Made by a program: the position numbers and the translations under genes. Positions 1 to 10,224 of a DNA stretch of 64,000 nt are shown here, piece by piece. The stretch comes from Skeletonema tropicum (lineage: Eukaryota; Bacillariophyta; Thalassiosirophyceae; Thalassiosirales; Thalassiosiraceae): positions 3,286,001 to 3,350,000 of the forward strand of contig CM074128.1 in the NCBI GenBank assembly GCA_037178625.1, written 5' to 3'. Position 1 is the first letter of the stretch, and every line of letters starts with the position of its first letter. Under the pieces are notes generated by a model. That model ran no database searches. It was given only the letters and a program-made list of their open reading frames with translations, and was not told where the DNA came from.

Positions 1-1
1 T

Positions 2-914
2 GATAAGTTTCTTGGGATAGAGATACAGCATTACGATGATGGTTCATTCGAGCTTTCACAACCTCATCTTATCCAACGAATTGTTAGTGAGATAGGACTC
101 GGTGATGACAGTAAGTGGGGTCAAGCAGCAAAGTCTCGTTCTACACCTGCGGATAAAGCTATTCTATCGAAAGACAGCAATGGCATAAAACGCAAGTATA
201 CGTGGAAATATCGTACAGCTATCGGGATGTTGACTTACCTGCAAGGCAATACTAGACCAGACATTTCAGTTGCTACACACCAATGCGCAAGATTTTCGAT
301 GGATCCGAAGCGGAGTCACGAGGTAGCAGTAATGAAGATTGGAAAATATCTACGTACGTCAATGGACAAGGGAATTATCTACAAACCAGACAAGAAGTTG
401 GGCTTAGAATGCTATGTTGACGCTGATTTCGCTGGTGGTTGGCAACATGCAGATGCTGAATCAGCAGAGAGCGTGATGTCAAGAACTGGATACATCCTCA
501 TGTATGCAAACTGCCCAATTCACTGGGTAAGTAAGTTGCAAACGGAAATTGCTTTGAGTACTGCGGAAGCGGAATACATCGCGCTATCGCAAGCACTGCG
601 AGAAGTAATTCCAATGATGGAGATGATGAAAGAATTGAAAACTGCATTCCCGATGGAGATTACAATTCCAAATTTCAACTGCACCGTGCACGAAGATAAT
701 CAATCATGCATCAGTATGGCGACGAAGCAGAAATTCTCTCCGAGGACAAAACACATTGCGCTGAAGTATCATCATTTTCGCTCTTTTGTGAACGCGAACA
801 AAATCCTGATTAAGTACATATGTCAACACGCAAGATCAACTTGCAGATGCATTGACAAAACCTCTTGATCCTGAAACATTTATTCGTTTACGCAAGATGC
901 TAATTGGATGGTAA
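2..914 (+). pseudogene. Ty1/copia-type retrotransposon pol, C-terminal RT/RNase H part, frameshifted
   Basis: The frame is open from base 2, so the 5' part of the element lies outside the window. It encodes the end of the reverse transcriptase and the RNase H domain of a copia (CoDi-like) polyprotein. Recognisable blocks are the copia linker (AIGMLTYLQGNTRPDIS), the RNase H start ECYVDADFAGGW with its Asp, STAEAEYIALSQA with its Glu, and VHEDNQSCI with its Asp. Near 820-831 the frame slips by one base; the usual copia ending DQLADALTKPL then continues in the next frame to the TAA at 912-914. The break is either element decay or a sequencing indel like others in this window. Family assignment is secure; activity is doubtful. 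Confidence 0.9.
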
Positions 915-932
915 TGCCTCGCTACGAGGGAG

Positions 933-1129
933 TGTTGGAATACACGGGACTCAATCAGTGACTGGAACCAAGAGGGTCTTTACCTCTTTACTATCCAGGC
1001 ACCAGACCTGTGTAGACCCGTGTACGACGGAACTAGCTTGCCCTTTATTACTAGCTAACGATTAAATATATAGTTTGTTTACGTGAATCTCCAAGAACGT
1101 GTGTTCGCTAGGAGGCGTTGTCCGTAGCA
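933..1129 (+). repeat. Probable 3' LTR of the copia-type element
   Basis: Eighteen bases after the pol stop comes a purine-rich tract (cgagggag, about 925-932), then TGTTGGAAT, the usual start of copia LTRs in diatoms. I place the end at the CA at 1128-1129 because LTRs end in CA, but no inverted terminal match is visible, so the right edge is a guess. An AT-rich stretch (attaaatatatag) near 1062-1074 could be an LTR TATA region. The next gene starts only 46 bp further on. Confidence 0.6.
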
Positions 1130-1175
1130 GATTATAAGAATACTCACTTCCTGAAACTGAAACGAAATAAGTATC

Positions 1176-2783
1176 ATGGATAGTAAATACGCGACCGTCC
1201 AAACTGCTGAAGCTCAGGATCATGTGGCTTTCGTCGAGACAGCTGTAGAGGAGGACATCCCTGTAGCGTCACCAGTGCTCGAAGCGTCCGAAGCCAGTGT
1301 TCCGCAGAGCACCCAAAAAGACAGCGAAACATACTCCGATGATGAAATCTCCATCACATGGGAGAAAGGGGAAGTGCAACCTTCTGCATTCAGAGATAAA
1401 TGGTTCGCTATCGCCTTTTTGACGCAATTTATTACCGTATCAACCACGGCGATGGTAGTTGCACACACATCATGGGCTGATTTATTTTCTGATTCTGCCA
1501 CCAGCAATAATGATCAAACTGATGACGAAGCATCCCAAGAAGTTGTGCCAGGCATTGAATTTTGGGCATTGATCATCGGGATCTCTGTGCTTGTAGCCCC
1601 CGCGCTATCATTATGCTCCATGACCCTTATGCACAAGAACGCTGTCGGAATGATCACCGCATCTCTTTGGTTTTCCATCATTTCCTGTGGTCTCGTTGCA
1701 GTTTGTTCCATCTTCGTTGCTCCACTAGCTGGAATAATCTATGGCATTTTCACTGTTTGTCTTGTCTGTTATTTGAAGACGGTGAAGCATAGAATTCCAT
1801 ATGCGGCATCTAATCTTAAATGCAGCATCAGTGTGCTCAAGAACAACCTTGGACTTGGGTTGGTTGCCATTGGCGCTATGGTTGGTCTGGTAGGATATAT
1901 CTTGAGCTGGACGTTGGCGTTCATGTTCACAATGGACCTTGACGTAATGAAAGACGAGACTGCCGGTGACAACGACCTCTCTCCTCTGGGGGGATTTGTG
2001 GCTTGCTCTTTCTTACTCTTCTTTTACTGGACACATGAAGTCCTGAGAAATATTGTTCGGGCCACGGTATCAGGTGTGGTAGGACACTGGTGGTTTGTTC
2101 CCACTGAAGCAGCATCTTTCTGCTCTACAGCAGTGTTGAGCTCTGCCACTCGAGCATCTACATACTCTCTGGGATCAATAGCTTTCGGATCGCTCATTGT
2201 AGCTGTACTGCACCTGATCAGAAACACCCTCCACAATGCACGTAACGATCGTAACGCTAGTATTCTCAGATGCATCGCAGCATGCATTCTTGCTTACATT
2301 GAAGCTTTGGTTCAATACTTCAACAAGTGGGCGTACGTGTACGTTGGTCTATACGGCTATGACTACGTTACCGCGGGGACACGCGTTATGAACTTATTTA
2401 AACAGCGTGGATGGAACGTCATAATCGCAGACAACTTGACAAACCGTCTCCTTGGCATCATGAGCCTAACTATTGGGATCTTAACTGGACTGTGTACTCT
2501 GTTTGTAGCATTTTTGGTGGACGAGTTTGAATCAAAGCAAGGATGGATGGGCCTTGGTTTCTTCATCGGGTTTGTGATTGGAATGATTTTGAGTGGAATA
2601 TTTATGGGTTTGCTTTCTTCTGCAGTTGATTCAGTCATCGTTTGTTTCGCAGAAGCACCACAGGAATTCAATGACACACATCCTGAACTGGCAGAGGAAA
2701 TGAATAAGACTTGGAGAGACGCTTGGCCAGATGTTGGTGGCGTAGTAATTGTTGGTCTTGGTGGAGGTCTTGGTGTAGTGTAA
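1176..2783 (+). CDS. Choline transporter-like protein (CTL/SLC44, PNS1 family)
   Basis: A 535-residue protein with an acidic soluble N-terminus (about 75 residues) followed by about ten hydrophobic segments. The C-terminal half carries the family pattern: a conserved block with W-F-V-P-T-E, a run of short polar segments after SLGSIAFGSLIVA, then FNKWAYVYVGLYGYDY and a Gly-rich last membrane hairpin. SLC44 proteins are plasma-membrane or organelle transporters of choline or related substrates; the substrate here is not readable from sequence. Single uninterrupted exon. The ATG lies directly downstream of a retrotransposon LTR, which may supply or disturb its promoter. Confidence 0.85.
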   Translation: MDSKYATVQTAEAQDHVAFVETAVEEDIPVASPVLEASEASVPQSTQKDSETYSDDEISITWEKGEVQPSAFRDKWFAIAFLTQFITVSTTAMVVAHTSWADLFSDSATSNNDQTDDEASQEVVPGIEFWALIIGISVLVAPALSLCSMTLMHKNAVGMITASLWFSIISCGLVAVCSIFVAPLAGIIYGIFTVCLVCYLKTVKHRIPYAASNLKCSISVLKNNLGLGLVAIGAMVGLVGYILSWTLAFMFTMDLDVMKDETAGDNDLSPLGGFVACSFLLFFYWTHEVLRNIVRATVSGVVGHWWFVPTEAASFCSTAVLSSATRASTYSLGSIAFGSLIVAVLHLIRNTLHNARNDRNASILRCIAACILAYIEALVQYFNKWAYVYVGLYGYDYVTAGTRVMNLFKQRGWNVIIADNLTNRLLGIMSLTIGILTGLCTLFVAFLVDEFESKQGWMGLGFFIGFVIGMILSGIFMGLLSSAVDSVIVCFAEAPQEFNDTHPELAEEMNKTWRDAWPDVGGVVIVGLGGGLGVV

Positions 2784-2812
2784 AAGTTTTGTTTGTGAGG
2801 GTAATGATATTA

Positions 2813-3932
2813 TTATATTCTGTAAAATGGTAACTTGAATACGTTCTCAGGAAATGTTGGTGGCTGATCACCCTTCAGCTCAGATATCAGTCCGTACAAC
2901 TCTCGCTTCCTCTCCTCATCTTTCTTCTTATCTTTAACATTGACATCATCTCTCTGCTTGCTCTTTAGAGCCTTCAGCTCGTCTTTCAATATCTTCTTTT
3001 TTCTGACTCTCTCGTCCATGTCTTTCATCAGTGTTTGATTCCTCATGAAATCCATTTCCATCAGCGAATCAGCCCCAAATACTTCTTCGTTGCCCTTCTG
3101 AAGTCTTTCAATGATGGCAGCAGCTACCCATGCATCTCTAGCAGCATATGCGATTTGTTCGTCTGAAAGATGTCTTAGCCCCCAGTTGGACATTCTGAAA
3201 ACAAGTGTAGAGGAGGTGCAATTTGTCAGTATCGTTAATCAAGTCTATTTGATCGATCGCCTCACCGTTTGTTGGGTATGCAGCACTTACGAAATTCTCT
3301 TGCTCTTATTGATGCTCACACCCAGAACTGTTTCCCCAAGCTCTTTGATTCCTGCCCTACTAGATGGATTCTTGTGTGGAAGCAAACACCCAAGATCGAA
3401 TCGAGACTTCAGCTCGAATAGTTGCGTTTCACTCTTGTTGAGATTCTGCACTCTCTTTTGACCATCTATAAAATTCAAGCGCATCATCGTCAATACCAAC
3501 ACCACATTTGATGATTCTCTCATTGTTGATGACTTCACGCAAAGCTGCAGGAGCATGAAGTGCACTTCCATCTCCGCAGCATGAAAGCTGTATAATCAGA
3601 CATGATGTTGAGGTAGAGAGTTGTACCGTAGCAGGTCCGTCTGGAAGCTTCGCCCTCTCTGGCTTCCAAGGAGGCTTAGCGATGGATTCTTGATCAAAGC
3701 CTACAATACTCTTTTGGTCGCTGCTGAATGCTGGAACGTTTTCCTCGAGCCATCGCTCAATAACTTTCGAATCCCTAGTAGTCAGGACCGGCAGCGGTGG
3801 TGCTCCAACTTCTCCCTGAAGAGAAGGAATGGTATGACTTAGTTTCTTGGAAGTAGGCGAAGAATTACGAGCTCTTTTACCTCTCCTGTGCACCGACAAA
3901 GGTGCAGTAGCGTGCCTCTTTCTAGGGACCAA
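2813..3932 (-). CDS. 3'-5' exonuclease, WRN/RNase D (DEDDy) family
   Basis: The three exonuclease motifs are present in order: Exo I IVGFDQES (D-x-E), Exo II CGVGIDDDALEFYRW, and Exo III YAARDAW (Y-x3-D). RFDLGCLL and NWGLRHLSDEQ are typical of Werner-syndrome exonuclease domains. The C-terminus is a Lys/Arg/Glu-rich helix. A GT-AG intron at 3195-3290 joins SKRIS to MSNWG. Two frame problems remain: a 1-nt slip near 3455 between Exo II and the RFDLG block, and no in-frame ATG at the 5' end (an in-frame TAG precedes residue 1). Upstream, an ATG near 3987 joins in frame if a 49-nt GT-AG intron is removed; without it the same bases read as a signal-peptide-like stretch in another frame. Domain call firm, 5' end uncertain. 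Confidence 0.85.
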
Positions 3933-4375
3933 CTAATGAATGAGCATAAGACATCAGCAGAAGACAGATCAGAACCGAAACTTTGATCATCGTTTGAAGG
4001 GCGTGCGTGTGCAAACCCTCTTCGCAGATAAAATGCAAATTATTCGATGAATTGATATGGAAAGTGGGATGATGATGATGAGTATGGCAACGATGGCTAT
4101 GTTGTAGTTGTGGTGGTCGGTGGAAGGAAAGGTAGGAAGGTGGAAGGCGAATACCTCTCAGAGAGGTGAGTAGGGTATGTGGTAGGAGAATACTTAGGAA
4201 GGTACCTCTGGTACAATAAGCTTTCCATCAAAACTTCGAGCAAAGCAAATAGAGAGAGACAGAGAGAGGGTGGTACGATAACTGGAAACTGCTCACTCTA
4301 TTGATGCAGTCTGTAGTCTGTAGTAGTAACGTGTTACTCTTGATTTTTCTGTATTACCCATTAAGTACATATTTC
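3933..4375. other. Intergenic spacer with purine-rich low-complexity DNA
   Basis: Between the 5' end of the exonuclease gene and the 3' end of the ferric reductase gene. It holds the likely first exon or promoter of the exonuclease, a GATGATGATG microsatellite near 4070, GGAAGGTAGG-type purine runs at about 4125-4155 and a GAGAGAGACAGAGAGAG tract at 4250-4268. No coding potential seen. Confidence 0.5.
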
Positions 4376-7349
4376 CTACCAATCGAACTTCTCGACGCTC
4401 AAATGGATGCCGAATTTTTTCTTGTAATCCTTCAATTGTGACAAAACAGGAGCTGAACCTCCGCAATAAAGCATACTCCAATTCTTAGCAGAATACTTTC
4501 CATCGCCACCATGGAGATGCTTTCTGATCCCAAATTCATCCATAGTTGAGGATTTCTTCTGCTGAGATTCGAACAAATTTCTTACAGTAGTCATTTTTGT
4601 CAAGTTTCGTTTGACGGTCTGCATTTCTTCATTGCAACCCCCTTGAAGCAATAGATGCATGAAAGTCCTCAAACTCTACTTCGATCCAGTCGACAATTTC
4701 CGTCTCTATCTACTCGTTCGAAAATCTTAGTGATGCTGTCAGCATCATAATCATTTGCTAGCAGATGTCTCATAGTAGATAAAACTCCTTGGTAATTGAT
4801 TTCATTTGTAAGAGGCACCTGAGATTCATTGTAGTAATTTGAAGCTTTCAACGAGTAGTCAAAGAGTTGATCCACTGAGTATATTGAAAGGGCCTTCTCC
4901 ACGAGCAACTTGGCCCTCATGTCGGCAGATGCACTGGTGACGACTTTCGCACTCAGCTCTTCAGGTAGGCCCTCGCCGCTCACAATACTATGAATAATTC
5001 CAGAAATTGTTCTTTCCAAGTTTGGACGTCCATTGAACAAGAAGACATTGGAAGGCAGATTCTTATCAGGTAGAATAATTGATCGCTTTCCAGTGTAGTA
5101 AATAAGGCTGTATCCGTCTGTGGAGAACTCCACATTCTGCAAGAAATGCTCAACCAATCCAGCGTCTCGACAAATCCAAACTAGATTGAGACGCCTACTT
5201 GTATGAGAATATTGTTTGATCAACGAGATCGCTGGAGTCACACCGATACCGGAAGCTACCGCAACGAGGAACTCACTATCCATTGCTGGCGAAGAGAAAG
5301 GTGACAAAAAAGGCCCAACGACGAAAGCAGGTTTGTGGGCAGGAATCGTGATTTGTTTCATCAGCTCTCCGGTCCAGTCGCCTGCTTGTTGGATACAGAC
5401 TGAAGAGTGGTTTGGTTTGTTCCCTGGAAAAACCGTAAATGCGTGGAATTGAGTTTTCGAGATCCATGGCAGCATCAAGTAAACATAGGCAGAGTTCTGT
5501 TTGCCAAAGCCCTGCTGGATTCTCAAACTCAATTAGGCAAGAGGAGTCACCAAGCCTCTTAAAGTACGCACTTTCAACGAGGTGACACTTGAACAAACAC
5601 CCCACGATGTAATCTGCGGCATAAACGAAGAAAGGCATGCCAATCAACCAGAAGATACGCTGAGGAGCATGGCACATGAGAGCTGCGGCCCACACATATG
5701 CAAGGTAATGAAGGGCTAAACAAGAAAAATGTAATCGTTTGTAAGTAAACAGCTGAACAAAATAGGGTTACAAGTTACAAATGAATAAAAGTACAAAGAA
5801 GCGACTTACACTTTCTCCACTCAAACTTCATTCTGTTCTTCAAGAATGGAACAGCCATCGGTAACGTAATCAAAGGTGTCAGCGAAAAGGCTATGAGACC
5901 CGTGATGCCAGTTCTTGTAGTCCACAAAAGCTGAATATCATCACTGCGACGAGCCCATCGGAGCAAGTGAAAGAAAGTGTGACTACTAGTTTCTATCGCC
6001 ACGATGATACCGAAAAGAGAATGCACTTTATGAGAATCTGAAAAATTGATCCAGCATCTTGCCGCAGTAGTTTGAAGGAAATTATTCAGATTGGCGCACT
6101 TCGTCAGGAATAAGAGCATGTAGAGCGGGTAGTCAAACCATGCCGATGCCCGGGCAATTGTCAAGAAGATCATCGAAATTACATCATCTGCACAGATCGT
6201 TTCTCGAGGGCAGATACAAGTTGCCACTCCGATGCAACCATTGCTCCATGGCATTTTCGCAACCTCGGCTGATGGCATTCGTGCTCCGATAGGGTAAGGA
6301 GCCCATAGAGTGATAATACATGCTAAGAAGCTGATCATTGAGAGAATAAAAACTGCATGCCACCATTTGTGGCCTGCCTTTAAACTGCCCCTCTCCTTAT
6401 CACTCTCAATTAGAAACTCATAATTGGGCAACCGTCCATTAAGTGGCTGCTTTTCAACATCATCGATAGAGGAATCGTTCTTGTTCATGCTGCGTCTCAT
6501 CTGTGTGAGGATGGCGGTACGGCGCGAAGTTGATAAATTACTATCATTGCTCTTAATTGATCGATCCCTGCTCCTTGACCTGCTACTACCCAATCGGAAG
6601 CTCTTCGTGCGGGCAGCAAAGCGGCCACGGAATGATTTGCTTTCTTCAATCGGGACCATGTCCACAGCTGCCGAAGGAGCAGCAGTTTGATTTTTGCCGG
6701 AGGTGTCATCACTTTTGGTCTCTTCCGAAGTCGTGGCTGAATTACCGGTCATCATCCTTACCAATTTTTCCGATGAAGGGGCTTCCTTCGCAGTATTGAT
6801 ACGAGGGGCAGGCTTGTACACCTTAGGCAGGGCACCAGCATCCGACTCGGAATCAGATCCACGAGACAAAATTATGAGAGGGTTAGCACCATGAGAGCTT
6901 CCATGCATACTATTACTTAAGCGCGATGTATGGGAGTGATTGGAGTTGTGCAACCCAGCTGAAGGGACGTCATCTTTTTCATCTTGAATAACAGAGGATA
7001 GTTGACTTTGAAGCTGACGTAACTCTGCAATCCTTTCAGATGCACCGAGATCGTTGCTAGCTCGTCTGTTATCGGTTGGTTGTGATGATGGTCCTTTTGA
7101 TGATGGTCCTTTTGAAGCAGATAGAGATGACGGCAACCCAGACTCTACATCGCCAATGAACAATGATGCGCTGGAGTGCACTGATGCTGATGATGCGTTT
7201 GAGTGCACTGAACTGTCCAGCTGGCGAGCAGCCTCTTCATCGTTTTCATTTTGAATTACTGAGGAAAGGTGACTCTGCAGCTTCCGTAATTCTGCAATCC
7301 TCTCACATGACGCTAGGTCGTTGCTCTGCTTTCTTGAATAGTTTTGCAT
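4376..7349 (-). CDS. Ferric reductase/NADPH oxidase-type flavocytochrome with an EF-hand
   Basis: A long multipass oxidoreductase. The N-terminal 300 residues are cytosolic, Ser-rich and contain a repeated block (ERIAELRKLQSHLSSVIQ and ERIAELRQLQSQLSSVIQ). Membrane segments follow with the bis-heme histidines: H-x13-H in KVHSLFGIIVAIETSSH and H-x12-H in LHYLAYVWAAALMCH. Next come the FAD motif HAFTVFPG, the NAD(P)H loop ASGIGVTPAISLIK and the closing LYCGGSAPV strand with a final W. A canonical EF-hand loop (D-R-D-G-N-C-R-L-D-R-V-E) lies inside the NAD-binding module. Intron at 5716-5809. Three 1-nt breaks (about 5518 in GGG, about 4690, and the C5 run at about 4637-4641) interrupt the frame but the family reads straight through, so I treat it as one gene. 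It would move electrons from NADPH across a membrane to iron or oxygen. Confidence 0.85.
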
Positions 7350-7765
7350 GGTGGCGGCTGCTCAATTGATCAAGATAACAAATGATTGTTACGTGCTGTG
7401 TTTCTGGCTTGTTGGTTGGGTTAGCTTGGATAAGTAGGAGAACCACATTCTAGAACATTCCCTCCTCATTTCAACTGAAGTACTCCTTCTTCCTCGCGCG
7501 TTGATGGCTGGTGGCTTGGCTCGCGCTGCGGATGGGTTCGTGAATCATCTCCTCCAGGCAGGCGAACAGTTTTGGACAAAAGTGAAAGAAGACTCGAATT
7601 CCTATGCAGTGATGGTCGTTTTGGTACCGAACGGCAAGTATCTTGTGAATGCTTGATTTGAAGTTGAGGTGACGCAGAAAAGGGGTACCAAACGTCACTT
7701 TTGTTTCTTGTCATTCACCCTGACGTGCATGCAGTTAGAACTAAGCTCTTGAATAGAGTTTGACC
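7350..7765. other. Spacer between ferric reductase and G8 gene
   Basis: Upstream DNA of the ferric reductase gene plus the 3' continuation of the broken G8 gene. Two overlapping minus-strand frames run through 7466-7714, but neither gives a recognisable protein. It may hold the lost C-terminus of the G8 protein. Confidence 0.4.
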
Positions 7766-8504
7766 TAAGTAGAGTTTGACCTGCTTCGACCAATCTGAAT
7801 AGTACCAACATCCTTGAGGGTTGTCCACGTTGGGCATGATGCATCCGCATTACGAATGTCCACCGTTCCACCAGCCACCACAATGGGTTTCTTCCCACAC
7901 TTTTTTTATGCATACAGTTCATATCACCATATGAGCACATCTCATGTGGATAATAGTACCACTCGCCAGACCCATACAAGCTAAACTTCACCTCCTTGTC
8001 ATCATTAATGCTATGCGGAATATCCAACAGGCCCTCAACTAAGATGGCAGTGGCTTTCAAGTTTACAGATGAATCGTATGGGAAGTGTAATCATCCCTTG
8101 ATGTGCAAACTTCCATCACCATGTAGCGTAGCGGTAGAACTGTCGGTATAATCAACTGTCACGCATGATCCGCATGGTACGATAACATGGTTCGACGAGG
8201 ATGCAATGGCACTATCAATAAGTGAACTTATAGGCGTTGCGTTGGCAGGGCATTCCTCCGATGTTATCGATGGAGACGCGGCAGTGTGTTGCAATTCAGT
8301 GGACCGTAAATACATGTCCATTTGCATTAGTAATATAAATGGTGAACGGGGGTCATCATCATTATCTAGTAGTTTCTCTGTGATAGCAGTACTACCGCGA
8401 AGATTAGCACGACCATTTGCTTGGGCTGGGGTGGTATCATCCGCAGAAGCAGCGGCAGCGGTGACTGACGATAGCAAGAGGCTAACGATGAGATGTAAGC
8501 GCAT
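7766..8504 (-). pseudogene. Secreted G8-domain protein, interrupted
   Basis: It starts with a clear signal peptide (MRLHLIVSLLLSSVTAAAAS). Further on is the G8 pattern seen in diatom secreted beta-helix proteins: VPCGSCVTVDYTD, GSLHIKG, LHFP, ATAILVEGLLDI, then CGKKPIVVAGGTVDIRNADA. G8 domains are extracellular and thought to bind or process carbohydrate. An in-frame TGA (about 8091-8093) splits GSLHIKG from LHFP, and a 1-nt slip in an A7 run (7901-7907, T on the plus strand) separates MNCMHKK from CGKKPIV. The frame then ends at 7766-7768 inside a short tandem duplication (GGTCAAACTCTA twice). The downstream part of the family is not recognisable. Either a decayed gene or one with several read errors. 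Confidence 0.6.
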
Positions 8505-8708
8505 TTCATCTTTGCTTTTGTGTTTGTACAGTAAACCAATTTCTCCAGTTTAGCAATGTAAGTACTTATTGCTTCCTGAAGTCCGATACTTTTTGATTTT
8601 GCCTTGCAACGCAACTTTTTTGGAAAAGACAGAGCATGAAAGCGTAATTAGATAAGTACAGAGTAGTGAATAGTGAATGAAAATGTGAGGTGTTGTCAAC
8701 ACATCACT

Positions 8709-9171
8709 CTAAGAGAGACTGTCAGCAAGCTTCTTTCCAAGCATCTTCTTCGCATCCATGATATGACGGAGGTTTTCCTTCCCTCGAAGAAGTGCAACAC
8801 CAGTTGGATCCTTCATCCTATTCCTATCCTTCACAAGAATGCTGTTCTTCAGAGGTTTGGCCCTACGCTCACAATCCATCGATCCGACAGTTCCCATAGA
8901 CATTAGAGGCTTAGCAACCAATCGATAGAAGTCAGATGATCCTGCATAACATTCAAACCACGTGATGCGACCAGAAATAGCACCAGTTGATTCCACATAC
9001 TGTACCACATTTTTGATACTAAAAGACTTGTTGTTCTGTTGCAGCTGTTCCAAAGATGGAAGCGATGGAAGTGGAACGTCAAAAGAATGAAACCAGTCAT
9101 TGTTTTGAGTATCAAAGTCCTCAAAATCCTTTTTAACTCTCCTCCGCTCTTTGGGGTTTGGTGGTTGGTGG
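8709..9171 (-). pseudogene. Transposase-like C-terminal fragment (hAT-like pattern)
   Basis: An open minus-strand frame runs from just after a TAA (about 9175) to the stop at 8709-8711, with no ATG in the first part. The protein is about 155 residues. Its end (SMDCERRAKPLK followed by RNRMKD and GKENLRHIM) resembles the C-terminal dimerisation segment of hAT-type or RNase H-fold transposases, where a Ser/Cys-Glu-Arg core is followed by KxxRNRL and ALLR helices. No catalytic core is present. The adjacent palindromic element supports a transposon-rich context. The family call is tentative. Confidence 0.35.
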
Positions 9172-9445
9172 AATGAAGGGTCTTAGGTTATTTTCTTTAG
9201 AAGCGTCAGAGCCTAATCCGTTACTACGGGTACCACTTTTATACTGATTCCGTGGTATGAAGCAGAAAGGTCCGATGTATTTAGTTCGAAGTGGCCCTTC
9301 TTTTTTAGAGACCGCTTACGCCACCTGGCAATAGGCAGCCGCCTGATTAATCAGCTCCTATTTCCAATACCTTTTCTATGACTACTAACGATAATATGAC
9401 GTAGATATGCATAGCAATTGATACTAACCTTTAGAGTATCCATGA

Positions 9446-9957
9446 TAAGCCCAGACAGACCTCAAATCCGTCGGCCGGGCCCATTTTTTTTAGACCTCCA
9501 CCATGACGGCCGCCAAATAAGCCCCTATATTTTATTCTCGATAACTTTTATTATGAAGCAGATATATACTATACCATTGATACTTACCTGTAGAGTATGT
9601 TTAGGAGAGCATATGGTATCAAAGAATCGTAGTAATATCTTATTTTCTCGCCGAGATATGCATTTTGGGGTTTACTATGAGCTTGTCTAACTTTACTGAT
9701 GGACAAATTTGGCAGGCATGCCCATAGTAAACCCCAAAATGCATATCTCGGCGAGAAAATAAGATATAAGTACGATTCTTGGATACCATATGATCTCATA
9801 AGTATACTCTACAGGTCTGCATCATTGGTTTAGCATATATCTCCGTTATAGTAGAAATTAAAGTTATGGGCTAGTCAGGCGGCCGCCATGGTGGAGGTCT
9901 CAAAAAAATGGGCCCGGCCGACGAATTGGTGGCGGGAACGGAGACTGTCTGGGCTTA
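9446..9957. mobile_element. Long palindromic (foldback/MITE-like) element
   Basis: An imperfect palindrome of about 510 bp centred near 9701. The outer ends are taagcccagacag (9446-9458) and its reverse complement (9945-9957). The inner arms at about 9624-9680 and 9722-9779 are close to perfect over some 57 bp around a 41-bp loop. The terminal parts also match as inverted copies (the GGCCGGGCCC and CCTCCACCATG blocks). No ORF of note. Diverged partial copies of the left arm (about 9330-9443) and right arm (about 9965-10022) flank it, suggesting nested insertion. A related fragment lies at about 38005-38035. Confidence 0.8.
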
Positions 9958-10224
9958 TATATAGGTACATATGCATTTTTAGGGTGTACAAGGGCTCATC
10001 TAACAAGACTGTCTGGGCTTATTCCTGAAGACACCACTCGAGCTCCATACATGCCATGCAAAGGCCCTTCATGTTTTGCGAAGATATACATCGAGCCTAT
10101 CGCAGCGTGTTGCTTTGATCACGAGGGCAGTCTTAAACCAGGGTCTTACAAGATCAAATCTCATTCTACGTCTAAAGCAGGAGTAAAAAGAAGTATGGTA
10201 TGGTTGTTCACTTCAAATCCTTAT

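Noticed and set aside
2024..2287. Antisense ORFs inside the transporter and other large genes
   Set aside because: Shadows of the coding strand; no independent domains or start context.
3440..3480. A 17-nt or 29-nt GT-AG microintron in the exonuclease gene
   Set aside because: Neither length restores the frame: the 17-nt removal makes a stop codon. A 1-nt indel is simpler.
8091..8093. Selenocysteine at the in-frame TGA of the G8 gene
   Set aside because: No redox context; the position is not a Cys in the G8 pattern, and other lesions are present in the same gene.
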